Part shown: in pieces, positions 43,700 to 52,925 of the stretch
Layout: the number at the start of each line of letters is the position of its first letter
Numbering within the stretch: the stretch's first letter is position 1
Assembly: GCA_022833215.1 (NCBI GenBank)
Contig: JAIPUZ010000061.1
Coordinates: forward strand, 37,927-101,926
Direction: 5' to 3'
DNA from: Mesorhizobium sp.
Lineage (GTDB): Bacteria > Pseudomonadota > Alphaproteobacteria > Rhizobiales > Rhizobiaceae
Length of the DNA: 64,000 bases
Position numbers and translations under genes: made by a program
Notes under the pieces: generated by a model
The model's database searches: none
What the model was told of the DNA's origin: nothing
The model's input: the letters and a program-made list of their open reading frames with translations, nothing else

Positions 43700-45382
43700 T
43701 CATTTGAACATCTCCGACATTGAACGCCCGGCCAGACGGCTGGCGGCAACAATCAGCACCAGCGTGGCGACGTTACAGATTGTGCCAAGTGCGCTGGCGC
43801 GTGCAAGTTCGTTGCCCAGAACCCGCTCGTATATCGCGATCGAGATCGGCTTCCAGTTCGCCGAATAGAGCAGGACGGTAGCGCTGATCTCGCCGATAAG
43901 CGTAGCGAAAACAAGGATGGCAGCCGCCAGCAATCCCGGTGCAAGAAGAGGGATAACGATCCTGCGCATGGTATGCAGCCACGACGCTCCGCAAACGGAG
44001 GAAGCTTCCTCGATTTTCGGGTCAATCTGAACGACGGCAGCAGATGCAGAGCGGAATACGAACGCTACACGGCGTGTAAAATAGGCAAGTACAAGTATGG
44101 TCGCCGTGCCGGTGAGCAACAAGGGCCGATCGTTGAAGGCGGCCAGATAGGCGACGCCGACGACCAGACCTGGCAGCACGAAAGGCAGCATTATCGTGAG
44201 GTCAACGGCCCACTTGGCCGCAACCCTTCCCCGCACTGTGGCATAGGCCATCACCGCGCCGAAAATGATGCAGATTAAGGTGGTGGCGCCCGAAAGGATC
44301 ACACTGTTGCCCATTGTCGTGAACGCTTCGACCCAGACGTCACGGTAGTTGTCGAAACCGTAACTTGACGGAAACAACGTGTCTCCCCAGCGCAGGGAAA
44401 AAGAATAGAGGGCCACCATCAACTGCGGCAGCAACGCCAGGAACAGGACGATCCATATGAAACCGTTAGCGACAACACGAGCAGCCAGCGTGTTGGTGCG
44501 CACAGCGCCGCGCGACGAACCGGTCAGCGTCGATACGTTCTTGCGGTTGACGAAAGCCAGCAAGCCCAGTCCCGCCACAGTGAGCATAACGTTGACGATG
44601 GCTATGGCGGCGCCGGCATTCAAATTGAAGAAGCCGTGGATCTGATAATAGATCAGTGTAGGCAGGACCTGCATCTCGCCACCCAGGATCGAGGGCACAC
44701 CAAAGTCGCCGAGAGCCTTGACGAATACGATAAGCATTCCAGCGGCAATCGCCGGTGCGGCAAGCGGCAATGTGATGGTGCGCAAGATCCGGGCATTGGA
44801 AGCGCCTGTCATGCGCGCCGCTTCTTCTACCATCGGATCCCCGGTTGCGATCGCGCCCTGAACCACCAGAAACAGATAGGGCAGATAGCTCAGCGCAAGC
44901 GCGATGGAGACGCCCCACGGCCCATAGATGGGCGGTGGCCGGATACCGAGATAGTTAACCATCAACTGGGTCAGGATGCCGTTGTTTCCCAGTATCATCA
45001 CCCAGGCATATGCACCTATGAAAGGCGGTGCGATCAGAGGGATTACGGATAACGCAAGAACAAGCGGTCGCCACGCGATCTCGACGCGGGCGACAGCGAA
45101 GGCCAACGGCACGCCCAGCGCAGCCGCCAGAAGCGTCGCGCCACCACTGGTAAGGATAGAATTGAAAAGAGCGCGTTTGTAGCTTGTCGAGATGAAGAAG
45201 CGCTCGAAATTCGCCAGGGTCAGATTGCCCAACGAGAGTGAATCACCGCTGCGCAAGAAGGCCAGAACAAGTCCGTTGATGAGCGGATAGGCAAGAAACG
45301 CTGCAGCGACCAGGATCGCAAAAAACCCAACCAGCAGAGCGACAGGGTCGCGGCCACGAAAGAACAGAAGAGCCCTGCTCAT
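43700..45382 (-). CDS. ABC transporter permease with two fused domains (FbpB/AfuB-like)
   Basis: This 560-residue protein has two BPD_transp_1 domains in tandem, with EAA-type loops EEAARMTGASNARILRTITL near residue 195 and EEASSVCGASWLHTMRRIVI near residue 460, and about twelve helices. This architecture is typical of Fe3+, phosphonate and some sugar transporters. It overlaps the ATPase as ATGA. In this locus it probably imports a pentose or sugar acid rather than iron. Confidence 0.91.
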   Translation of the reverse strand: MSRALLFFRGRDPVALLVGFFAILVAAAFLAYPLINGLVLAFLRSGDSLSLGNLTLANFERFFISTSYKRALFNSILTSGGATLLAAALGVPLAFAVARVEIAWRPLVLALSVIPLIAPPFIGAYAWVMILGNNGILTQLMVNYLGIRPPPIYGPWGVSIALALSYLPYLFLVVQGAIATGDPMVEEAARMTGASNARILRTITLPLAAPAIAAGMLIVFVKALGDFGVPSILGGEMQVLPTLIYYQIHGFFNLNAGAAIAIVNVMLTVAGLGLLAFVNRKNVSTLTGSSRGAVRTNTLAARVVANGFIWIVLFLALLPQLMVALYSFSLRWGDTLFPSSYGFDNYRDVWVEAFTTMGNSVILSGATTLICIIFGAVMAYATVRGRVAAKWAVDLTIMLPFVLPGLVVGVAYLAAFNDRPLLLTGTATILVLAYFTRRVAFVFRSASAAVVQIDPKIEEASSVCGASWLHTMRRIVIPLLAPGLLAAAILVFATLIGEISATVLLYSANWKPISIAIYERVLGNELARASALGTICNVATLVLIVAASRLAGRSMSEMFK

Positions 45383-46476
45383 ACCGCCCCTCCGAACAAA
45401 GTGATGTCCGCAGAGCGGAAGCCCAGACGGCAGTTTTCTCCTTCCTTCAGCAGGCGTTGTGCATTGCGTGGCAGGTCGACGATCACTTCATTGTCCACAC
45501 CCTCCACTGACACGAAACTGCGGGACAGAGACCCCAGGTGCTGCACGCGCTCGACGTGGCCACGTAACGGACCGTCATCGGACGGGGCAAGACGCTCAGG
45601 TCGCACCATCAGAAGCCCGTCAGCCCCACCCGGCAAGGTGTCGCGCTCATGTGGCGCGAGCGGCACGACGCGACCGGGGTGTAGCGCTGTCCCGCAGTGC
45701 AACAGACACTGGCCTGTACCGGCTCCATCGTTGCAGACCGGCAGGAAGTTGGCCTTGCCGATAAAATCAGCGACGAACAGGGAGCCTGGACGGTCGTAGA
45801 TCTCTTCGGGTGCCCCGATCTGCGCCACCCTGCCCCTGTCGAATATCGCGATCCGATCGGAAACGGCCATCGCCTCTTCCTGATCGTGTGTCACGTAGAG
45901 CACCATAATGCCAAGCGAGCGCTGGACACGGTGTATTTCATCGCGCATCTGCACCCGGAGCTTGGCGTCCAGATTGGCAAGCGGCTCATCGAGCAACAGC
46001 ACCGGCGGCCTGTAAACCAGTGCGCGAGCAATGGAAACACGTTGTTGCTGTCCGCCGGACAGCTGCCCGGGCAGCCGCTGGGCAAGTGGCGTCAATGCCA
46101 GGAGGTCAAGGCACTCATCGACCTTCCTGCCGATCTCGTTTTCCGGAAGTCGCCGTACGCGCAGGCCATAGGCAACATTTTCATAGATGGAGAGATGGGG
46201 GAACAGCGCGTATGACTGGAAAACCATCCCGATATTACGCAGCCGCGCCGGCGTTCTCGTCGCATCCTTGCCAGCGATGACAACGCTGCCTTCTGACACG
46301 GTTTCGAGGCCCGCGATCATACGCAAGGTTGTCGTCTTGCCGCAGCCGGACGGGCCGAGCATTGTGAAGAACTCACCAGGCGCAACGTCGAGATCGACAT
46401 CGGACACAACCGTAAGGTCAACGCCGTTGGTGGAATAAATCTTCTTCAGTTTTCTGACACTCAAACCGCCGGACAT
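45379..46476 (-). CDS. ABC transporter ATP-binding protein (FbpC/PotA-like)
   Basis: This 365-residue ATPase has Walker A GPSGCGKTTTLRMIAGL, signature [15 protein letters not shown], Walker B VLLLDEPLANLDAKLR and a C-terminal TOBE-type regulatory region. It belongs to the Fe3+/spermidine/putrescine group. It follows the binding protein across an 81-nt spacer with a hairpin and overlaps the permease. Confidence 0.92.
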   Translation of the reverse strand: MSGGLSVRKLKKIYSTNGVDLTVVSDVDLDVAPGEFFTMLGPSGCGKTTTLRMIAGLETVSEGSVVIAGKDATRTPARLRNIGMVFQSYALFPHLSIYENVAYGLRVRRLPENEIGRKVDECLDLLALTPLAQRLPGQLSGGQQQRVSIARALVYRPPVLLLDEPLANLDAKLRVQMRDEIHRVQRSLGIMVLYVTHDQEEAMAVSDRIAIFDRGRVAQIGAPEEIYDRPGSLFVADFIGKANFLPVCNDGAGTGQCLLHCGTALHPGRVVPLAPHERDTLPGGADGLLMVRPERLAPSDDGPLRGHVERVQHLGSLSRSFVSVEGVDNEVIVDLPRNAQRLLKEGENCRLGFRSADITLFGGAV

Positions 46477-46513
46477 GCCGTCGTTACCCCATCGCTTGTC
46501 TTTTGAAAGAAAC

Positions 46514-46537
46514 GTCCGGCGGGTGATGCCGCCGGAC
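46514..46537 (-). terminator. Intercistronic hairpin after the binding protein
   Basis: GTCCGGCGG and CCGCCGGAC pair as a perfect 9-bp stem with a 6-nt loop. On the minus strand it is followed by GTTTCTTTC. The position between binding protein and ATPase is typical of a partial terminator or 3'-end stabiliser that keeps the binding protein in excess. Confidence 0.55.
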
Positions 46538-46557
46538 TGGATTTCCCGGACGCAGTG

Positions 46558-47544
46558 CTATTTTTGCGAGAAAGTCTCGTCGAAGCGCTCGAGCTCCGCA
46601 TCCTTATCCCTGGCTGCTGACACCGTGTCGTAGCTGACCACGTTGATCGTGCCGATGTCGGCCAGTCCTTCAGGCGGGGCAACGTCCTTGCGGGCCGAGC
46701 GTCTGCCATCAAGCTTGACCAGCATCTCATGCGCCGGTCTGGAGTTTACGAAATCGATAAACTTCCTCGCCTCCTCGGGGTTTGGGCCGCCTGCAATGAT
46801 GGCACTGGCATCGACCACCAGAGCGGTACCGTCCTCCGGGTAGACTGCCTCAACGGGATAGCCGTCATTTTTGGATTGCAGCACGTTGAATTCGCTGGTG
46901 AGGCCAAGCGCGATTTCGCCTTTTGCGATGTTCTGAAATGCCAGCTTGGAACTGGAAACGAAGGTCGCGTTGGCGATGATGTCATCCATTACGTCCCAGC
47001 CATGCAGCGCGATGATCTGATGAAGCTGGGAGAATGCCGATCCCGATTGCGCCGGATTTGCCATAAGGATTTTGCCTTTGTACTCCGGCTTGGCCAGATC
47101 CTTCCAGCTTTTCGGTGTTTCCTCGGCAGACATCATCTTGGTGTTTACGATGAACACCTGGAAGTTGGTCGAAAAACCCGCATACTTGTGCTCAGGCTGT
47201 AGCGCTGCTGCATCGAAGGCAGAGCTTTCAGGCGACTCGTAGCTCTCAAACAAGGAAAGATCAGAATCAAACGTATCGGCATCCGGCCCAAGCAGCACAT
47301 CGCCCAGAGGATTGTTACGCTCGGCCTTGACACGCGTAAGCAACTCGCCGCTGCCGCCGCTGATCACCTGAACGCTGATGTCGGGATTATCCTTCTGGAA
47401 GGCATCGACGAACGCCTGCATCAGCTTTGTACTGATCGCGCTGTAGACAACTACAGTTCCGGCCGCAAAAGCGCCTGAACCGGACAGCATTGCAAAGCTG
47501 ACTGCAGTAAGTCCCGATAAGAGTAAACGGTGTTTTTTTGTCAT
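46558..47544 (-). CDS. ABC transporter substrate-binding protein (FbpA/AfuA-like)
   Basis: This 328-residue periplasmic protein has a Sec signal peptide (MTKKHRLLLSGLTAVSFAML, then SGSGAFA, cleavage about residue 28) and mature VVVYSAISTKLMQAFVDAFQ, typical of the Fe3+ binding-protein fold (SBP_bac_6/8). The YxxY iron-ligand pair of FbpA is not evident to me, and the neighbours are sugar-acid enzymes, so the ligand is more likely a sugar or sugar acid. It follows the mutarotase by 21 nt. Confidence 0.89.
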   Translation of the reverse strand: MTKKHRLLLSGLTAVSFAMLSGSGAFAAGTVVVYSAISTKLMQAFVDAFQKDNPDISVQVISGGSGELLTRVKAERNNPLGDVLLGPDADTFDSDLSLFESYESPESSAFDAAALQPEHKYAGFSTNFQVFIVNTKMMSAEETPKSWKDLAKPEYKGKILMANPAQSGSAFSQLHQIIALHGWDVMDDIIANATFVSSSKLAFQNIAKGEIALGLTSEFNVLQSKNDGYPVEAVYPEDGTALVVDASAIIAGGPNPEEARKFIDFVNSRPAHEMLVKLDGRRSARKDVAPPEGLADIGTINVVSYDTVSAARDKDAELERFDETFSQK

Positions 47545-47565
47545 AAAGTTTCCCTCCCTTTAGGT

Positions 47566-48498
47566 TCATGACGCTTGCACAATCGCGTGCGGCGTGAAGC
47601 GAACGGTCGCTGAACAGCCTTCGCCCGCTTCGAGCACGCGATGCCCGGTTTCGTCCCATTGTTCAGGACTGAAATTAAATGCGTCGGTAGCGTTACTGAC
47701 CGGCTCCGCGCAGAAATAGGACTCGCCCGCAGGCGTATAGATCACGAGAAAATCCAGCGGCGCATCGGCCTCGATCTCCAGCCTTCGATCTGGCCAGACA
47801 AGGTGCGCGCGGCGTGACCATCCTGAAAATACATTGTCCAGGTTTGAGCCAGCCACATTTATCGGCTGCCCCCTGTCGACCCGCCGCAATAACCGCACGG
47901 GCAACACCTCGGCGTCGACCTCCCACATTGCAGCCACCTCTGTCTCGATCCGGGGCGCGCCGTCGGCTGGAAAAAAAGGATGGAAGCCAAACCCGAACGG
48001 CATGGGGGTTTGGGCCAGATTGAGCAATGAAAGACGGACCTCCAAAGTCCCGCCCGACAAAGAGATTTCCTGTCTGGCCTCATATCGCCAGGGCCATTGA
48101 TCGGGTTCATGCCGGTAGCGCAGGGTGGCGCTGGAAGCCTCACAGCTGACCAGGGTCCACGGCTGGCGCCAGCCGTGCCCATGCTCGAAATGCGGGTCCT
48201 GCTTCGTCGCAGGCAACTGGACGCTCTGTCCTTCGAATTCGAACCGGCCGCCACGTACGCGGTTCGAAAAAGGCACCAGCGGAAAGCAAGCCATGCCGGC
48301 CGGGTCGCGGGCGACCAGGGCGGTGGCATCAGCCGGACGCAGCCAGTCGATCACCTTGTCTCCCGCCGTCCAGCGGAACCAGGAAAGGGAGCCGCCAACC
48401 TCCGGAGCGATCGCTACCGAGGCAAACGCGTCGCGAAGCTCGATAAGCTTTGTCGCATGTCCATCCTTCGACCCGGAGCCTGGTTTCATGTCCGCCAT
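47566..48498 (-). CDS. Aldose 1-epimerase (mutarotase) family protein
   Basis: This 310-residue protein interconverts alpha and beta anomers of aldoses. FPLVPFSNRVRGGRFEFEG (near residue 78) carries the conserved Asn-Arg, HFEHGHGWRQPW has the first catalytic His and FGFGFHPFF the second. ATG 48498 was chosen; ATG 48489 is also in frame. It is divergent from the GntR gene (42 nt apart) and starts the minus-strand half of the pentose regulon. Confidence 0.9.
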   Translation of the reverse strand: MADMKPGSGSKDGHATKLIELRDAFASVAIAPEVGGSLSWFRWTAGDKVIDWLRPADATALVARDPAGMACFPLVPFSNRVRGGRFEFEGQSVQLPATKQDPHFEHGHGWRQPWTLVSCEASSATLRYRHEPDQWPWRYEARQEISLSGGTLEVRLSLLNLAQTPMPFGFGFHPFFPADGAPRIETEVAAMWEVDAEVLPVRLLRRVDRGQPINVAGSNLDNVFSGWSRRAHLVWPDRRLEIEADAPLDFLVIYTPAGESYFCAEPVSNATDAFNFSPEQWDETGHRVLEAGEGCSATVRFTPHAIVQAS

Positions 48499-48533
48499 GC
48501 GTATTGACGTCCTTCCCCATTTCTTATAAAAGC

Positions 48534-48549
48534 TATTATATGAATAATA
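48534..48549. promoter_or_regulatory. Dyad at the GntR start, candidate autoregulatory operator
   Basis: TATTAT (48534-48539) and ATAATA (48544-48549) are exact reverse complements around ATGA, which includes the first possible GntR ATG. The whole divergent spacer is AT-rich. A FadR-subfamily GntR protein could repress both directions from here. Confidence 0.45.
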
Positions 48550-49346
48550 TGAAGAATGCAACTCCCTCCATGAAGCCTCGCTCCACTCTGGCTGCGCAAG
48601 CCCACCGACTCGCCGTGACCCGCGCCTCCGGCTCGGCGTCTGCGGGCCTGCACGCAATGGTGCTCAATCAAATTGGCCTGAGCATCGTGCAGGGCGAACT
48701 CGCGCCCGGAGACCCTCTTCCGAATGCCGATGACTGGAGTGCTGCGTATGGCGTAAGTCGCACGGTGCTGCGCGAGGTGATCAAGGTGCTCGCCGGCAAG
48801 GGCCTGATCGAGTCTCGGACCAAGACCGGCATGAGGGTTCGTCCACGTTCGAACTGGAACTTTCTCGATCCCGACGTGCTGGCCTGGCGCTATTCCGCGC
48901 GGGTAAGCGAGGCAGACGTGCGCGAATTGTTCGAACTGCGCCGCGCCATCGAGCCGATGGCTGGCGCACTCGCGGCAGAGCGTGCGACGCCTGATCAGAT
49001 CGCGCAGCTTGAAGCCGTGCTGGTCGAGATGGAAGGCGTTGCCGATGACGGTGAACGGTTTGCCGAGCCCGACCTCGTTTTCCACCAGATGATACTGCGC
49101 ATGACCGGCAATGAGTTGATTGGCTCGCTGGCCGCTTTGATCGAGACCGCGCTCCTGATGAGCTTCCGGCTTTCCAATGACAATCCGCACGGCCACCGCC
49201 ATTCCATGCCGTTGCACCGGGATGTGGCCGGGAGCATTTCAGGGCGCGATGCGACAGGCGCGCGGCAGGCGTTGCTGGCTCTGCTCGATCAGGCCGAAGA
49301 AGACGTTCGAAGGGCCATCGCGGCCCGTAGCAGAATACAGGAATAG
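48540..49346 (+). CDS. GntR-family (FadR subfamily) transcriptional regulator
   Basis: This 268-residue regulator has an N-terminal winged helix (GDPLPNADDWSAAYGVSRTV then LREVIKVLAGKGLIESRTKT) and an all-helical FCD effector domain (ADVRELFELRRAIEPMAGAL onward) with metal-binding-type His residues. It has three candidate starts: 48540, 48549 and 48570; none has a good SD, and 48540 sits in a dyad. It lies at the divergent node of the pentose locus and probably responds to a sugar acid intermediate. Confidence 0.9.
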   Translation: MNNMKNATPSMKPRSTLAAQAHRLAVTRASGSASAGLHAMVLNQIGLSIVQGELAPGDPLPNADDWSAAYGVSRTVLREVIKVLAGKGLIESRTKTGMRVRPRSNWNFLDPDVLAWRYSARVSEADVRELFELRRAIEPMAGALAAERATPDQIAQLEAVLVEMEGVADDGERFAEPDLVFHQMILRMTGNELIGSLAALIETALLMSFRLSNDNPHGHRHSMPLHRDVAGSISGRDATGARQALLALLDQAEEDVRRAIAARSRIQE

Positions 49347-49361
49347 CGTCGGGGAAGAGCT

Positions 49362-51089
49362 ATGTCGGAGCAAAAGAAGCTGCGGTCCGCCGCCTGGTTC
49401 GGGGGAACAGGCAAGAATGCATTCATGCATCGAAGCTGGATGAAAAATCAGGGTATTCCGGATGATCTGTTCGATGGCCGGCCGGTGATCGGTATCTGCA
49501 ACACATGGTCGGAATTGACGCCTTGTAACGCGCATCTGCGCAATCTTGCAGAACATGTGAAGCGTGGCGTTTATGAAGCGGGAGGCATGCCGGTCGAATT
49601 TCCGGTGATGTCGCTCGGCGAATCCAACATGCGCCCAACGGCCATGCTCTTCCGCAATCTCGCAAGCATGGATGTCGAGGAGTCGATCAGGAGCAATCCG
49701 ATGGATGGCGTCATCCTGCTGGTCGGCTGCGACAAGACCACTCCCGCATTGTTGATGGGCGCAGCGAGCTGCAACCTGCCGGCGATCGCCGTTTCAGGTG
49801 GACCAATGCTGAACGGAAACTTCCGCGGCCAAACCATCGGCTCGGGTACACACGTCTGGAAATTTCATGAAGATGTGAAAGCCGGCCGCATGTCGGTCGA
49901 GGATTTCATCGGTGCCGAACAGGGGCAAAGCCGCTCTGCCGGAAGCTGCATGACGATGGGCACTGCTTCAACAATGGCAAGCGTGATCGAAGCACTTGGA
50001 ATTGGCCTGCCGGACAACGCTGCCATTCCCGCGGTGGATTCGCGGCGCGGTGTGCTCGCTCATCTTGCCGGTCGACGCATTGTCGAAATGGTCAGGCAGG
50101 ATGTAACCATGTCGCGCATCCTGACACGTGCTGCTTTCGAGAATGCCATTCGGGTGAACGGTGCGATCGGAGGCTCCACAAATGCCGTTATTCATCTGAT
50201 CGCGATTGCACGGCGTATCGGCGTCGATCTCAACCTCGACGATTGGGACAGGCTCGGGCGCGATATCCCAACAATCGTCGACCTGATGCCTTCGGGTCGT
50301 TTCCTGATGGAAGATTTCTACTATGCCGGCGGCCTGCGCGCCGTCATGCGCGCGCTCGACGAGGCCGGACTGTTCAACAGCGATGCCGAAACCGTCACCG
50401 GCGCTACTATTGGTGAGATCATCAAAGATGCGCCGAATTACAACGCCGAGGTTATCCGGTCTCTTGGCAATCCGCTGACGGAGAATGGCGGCATCGCCGT
50501 ATTGCGTGGCAATCTCGCCCCAAACGGTGCGGTCATCAAGCCTTCCGCAGCGTCACCGGACCTGATGCAGCATCGCGGCCGCGCCGTGGTCTTCGAAACC
50601 ATCGAAGACTATCACGCCCGCATCGATGACCCGGACCTCGATATCGATGCCAATTGCGTGATGGTACTCAAGAACTGCGGGCCCCGCGGTTATCCGGGTA
50701 TGGCCGAAGTGGGCAATATGGCACTCCCGGCCAAGCTTTTGAAACAAGGCGTTTCCGACATGGTCCGGATTTCCGATGCCCGCATGAGTGGAACCGCCTA
50801 TGGCACGGTTATATTGCATGTCGCACCGGAGGCAGCCTGCGGCGGAACCCTGGCGCTTGTGCGTAATGGCGACATCATAGAGTTGGATGTCGCCAACCGG
50901 CGGCTGGAACTTCTGGTCGATGAAGCGGAACTCGCCGCACGCCGGCAAGAGTGGTCGCCTCCGCCACCACCGCCGGGCGGCGGTTATCAAAGCCTGTTTA
51001 TCGAGCGCGTATTGCAGGCCGATGAAGGGTGCGACTTCGACTTTCTGGTAGGCCGGCGCGACGCAGGCATCCCCCGCCACTCCCACTGA
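49362..51089 (+). CDS. Sugar acid dehydratase, IlvD/EDD family (probable L-arabinonate dehydratase)
   Basis: This 575-residue iron-sulfur enzyme dehydrates an aldonate to a 2-oxo-3-deoxy acid. The cluster cysteines are Cys46 (GICNTWSELTPC), Cys123 (VGCDKTTP) and Cys197 (AGSCMTMGT), and GAIGGSTNAVIHLIAIARR is the family hallmark. The C-terminal GGYQSLFIERVLQADEG and GIPRHSH match the pentonate dehydratase group. GGGGAAGAG precedes ATG 49362. L-arabinonate is favoured because an AraD1 dehydratase follows; D-xylonate is the alternative. Confidence 0.89.
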   Translation: MSEQKKLRSAAWFGGTGKNAFMHRSWMKNQGIPDDLFDGRPVIGICNTWSELTPCNAHLRNLAEHVKRGVYEAGGMPVEFPVMSLGESNMRPTAMLFRNLASMDVEESIRSNPMDGVILLVGCDKTTPALLMGAASCNLPAIAVSGGPMLNGNFRGQTIGSGTHVWKFHEDVKAGRMSVEDFIGAEQGQSRSAGSCMTMGTASTMASVIEALGIGLPDNAAIPAVDSRRGVLAHLAGRRIVEMVRQDVTMSRILTRAAFENAIRVNGAIGGSTNAVIHLIAIARRIGVDLNLDDWDRLGRDIPTIVDLMPSGRFLMEDFYYAGGLRAVMRALDEAGLFNSDAETVTGATIGEIIKDAPNYNAEVIRSLGNPLTENGGIAVLRGNLAPNGAVIKPSAASPDLMQHRGRAVVFETIEDYHARIDDPDLDIDANCVMVLKNCGPRGYPGMAEVGNMALPAKLLKQGVSDMVRISDARMSGTAYGTVILHVAPEAACGGTLALVRNGDIIELDVANRRLELLVDEAELAARRQEWSPPPPPPGGGYQSLFIERVLQADEGCDFDFLVGRRDAGIPRHSH

Positions 51090-51097
51090 GGCTGATC

Positions 51098-51877
51098 ATG
51101 ACCGGTGAAATTGGAAACGGGGCGCTCTATCCCAGCCTCAAGGACCGCAGTGTCTTCATTACAGGTGGCGGCAGCGGCATTGGCGAAAGCCTGGTCGAGC
51201 ATTTTTGCGCGCAGGGCAGTCGCGTCGCTTTCGTCGATATTATGGAAGAACCGTCACGCAAGCTCGTTGAACGCATCCGCCATAAAGGCGATCCCGCACC
51301 GCATTTCATGGCATGCGATCTGCGCGACATTGAAAGCCTGCGTTTCGCCATAGCCGAAGCAGCAGAGCGGAACGGCCCGATCCGGGTGCTGTGCAACAAT
51401 GCGGGCAATGATGACCGTCACCGTATGGAGGACGTGACCGTTGACTACTGGGATGACCGCATGGCCGTGAACGTCCGGCATCAGTTCTTTGCTGCCCAGG
51501 CGGTGCGCCCACTGATGAAGGCCGCCGGCGGTGGTTCCATAATCAATTTCGGCTCAATTACCTGGATGGTCGGCGATGGCGACTGCCCGGCCTATGTTAC
51601 GTCCAAGGCGGCAATCACTGGCATGACCAGAGCTCTGGCCCGTGAGCTGGGCCCCGAACGTATCCGGGTCAACTGTATGATCCCCGGCTGGGTCATGACC
51701 GAGCGCCAGGTGCGTCTGTGGCTCAATACCGAGGGCGAGCGTCAGATAACGGAGCGCCAGTGCCTGCCCGACCGTCTCTATGCGCCGGATATTGCACGTA
51801 TGGCGTTGTTTCTCGGTGCGGACGACAGCCGCATGTGCTCGTCACAACAATTCATCGTCGACGGAGGCTGGGTTTGA
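51098..51877 (+). CDS. SDR-family sugar 1-dehydrogenase (L-arabinose/D-galactose type)
   Basis: This 259-residue short-chain dehydrogenase has TGGGSGIGESLVEHF (NAD(P) fold, residues 24-38), NNAGND, catalytic Ser in NFGSITWM and YVTSKAAITGM (YxxxK). YPSLKDRSVFITGG at the N-terminus is the style of pentose/galactose 1-dehydrogenases. It probably oxidises the free pentose to its lactone, the first step of the pathway. It follows the dehydratase by 8 nt. Confidence 0.88.
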   Translation: MTGEIGNGALYPSLKDRSVFITGGGSGIGESLVEHFCAQGSRVAFVDIMEEPSRKLVERIRHKGDPAPHFMACDLRDIESLRFAIAEAAERNGPIRVLCNNAGNDDRHRMEDVTVDYWDDRMAVNVRHQFFAAQAVRPLMKAAGGGSIINFGSITWMVGDGDCPAYVTSKAAITGMTRALARELGPERIRVNCMIPGWVMTERQVRLWLNTEGERQITERQCLPDRLYAPDIARMALFLGADDSRMCSSQQFIVDGGWV

Positions 51878-51915
51878 GGCTTCCGCGGACGGAAAACAGC
51901 AAGATGGGGGTACCT

Positions 51916-52914
51916 ATGCGTCTCGTTCAATACACTGATGCTGCTGACAAGCGTGCGGTCGGTGTTGTCACCAGGGACGGCGACCATCTTCATCGGCTTG
52001 CTGGCGTTACGTCCGTTTTCGAGCTCGCCAATCGCGCCATCGCAACCGAGACTTCGCTTAGCGAAGTAGCACTAAAGGCGGCCACCGACGAAATTGTCGA
52101 CTACGATGCCCTTTTAAACGCGGGCCGTGTCCTGCCGCCAGTGGACCATCCCGAGCCCGCACGCATGCTGGTAACGGGCACCGGCCTTACCCATATCGGC
52201 AGCGCTTCGGCTCGCAACAAAATGCATCAGCTGACTCATGGCGAGGATGCAGACGAGTCGGATTCGATGAAAATTTTCAAAATGGGCATAACCGGTGGCA
52301 AGCCGGCTCCCGGTGAGTTGGGCGTGCAACCGGAATGGTTTTTCAAGGGCGTCGGCACCTGTATCGTCCGGCCTGGCGCTGCGCTGCCGCTACCGGCCTT
52401 CGCGCTGGCCGGGGCTGAAGAGGCAGAAATAGTCGGCCTTTATATCATCGGCCCGGACGGCACGCCGTTCCGCATCGGATATGCTCTCGGCAACGAATAT
52501 TCCGATCATGTCACCGAAGCCAGAAACTACCTCTATCTTGCGCATTCCAAATTGCGTGCCTGCTCGATCGGCCCGGAATTGCTGGTTGGCGACCTGCCGC
52601 ACGAAATACGTGGCACCTCCCGTATCCATCGTGGCGGTGCTGTCTTGTGGGAAGAAGAATTTCTCTCCGGCGAGAAGCACATGTCTCACTCCATAGCCAA
52701 TCTGGAGCATCATCATTTCCGTTATCAGCTGCATCGCCGGCCCGGCGACCTGCACGCTTATTTCTTCGGGGCGGCCGTCATGAGTTTCGCTTCCGGTGTC
52801 GTGACGCAGGCAGGCGACGAATATGAGATGTCGGCATCGGTCTTCGGCAAGCCATTGCGCAACCGCATGGAAGAAGTTCCCGATGAAGGTCTTGTCACTG
52901 TCAGTGCCCTGTAG
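51916..52914 (+). CDS. araD1: 2-oxo-3-deoxy-pentonate dehydratase (AraD1/GguC, FAH family)
   Basis: This 332-residue protein is a fumarylacetoacetate-hydrolase-fold enzyme. MLVTGTGLTHIGSASARNKM near residue 85, FFKGVGTCIVRP, and the metal-binding EEAEIVGLYIIG are features of the AraD1/GguC group that dehydrates L-2-keto-3-deoxyarabonate to 2-oxoglutarate semialdehyde. ATG 51916 has a G-rich SD 6 nt before; ATG 51904 is also in frame. Together with the dehydratase and the aldehyde dehydrogenase it completes the Weimberg-type route. Confidence 0.88.
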   Translation: MRLVQYTDAADKRAVGVVTRDGDHLHRLAGVTSVFELANRAIATETSLSEVALKAATDEIVDYDALLNAGRVLPPVDHPEPARMLVTGTGLTHIGSASARNKMHQLTHGEDADESDSMKIFKMGITGGKPAPGELGVQPEWFFKGVGTCIVRPGAALPLPAFALAGAEEAEIVGLYIIGPDGTPFRIGYALGNEYSDHVTEARNYLYLAHSKLRACSIGPELLVGDLPHEIRGTSRIHRGGAVLWEEEFLSGEKHMSHSIANLEHHHFRYQLHRRPGDLHAYFFGAAVMSFASGVVTQAGDEYEMSASVFGKPLRNRMEEVPDEGLVTVSAL

Positions 52915-52925
52915 GTGGAAACGAA

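Noticed and set aside
43700-47544. Iron(III) uptake system
   Set aside because: The architecture is Fbp-like, but the genes are embedded in and coupled with sugar-acid enzymes, and no iron-related gene or Fur-like context is visible.
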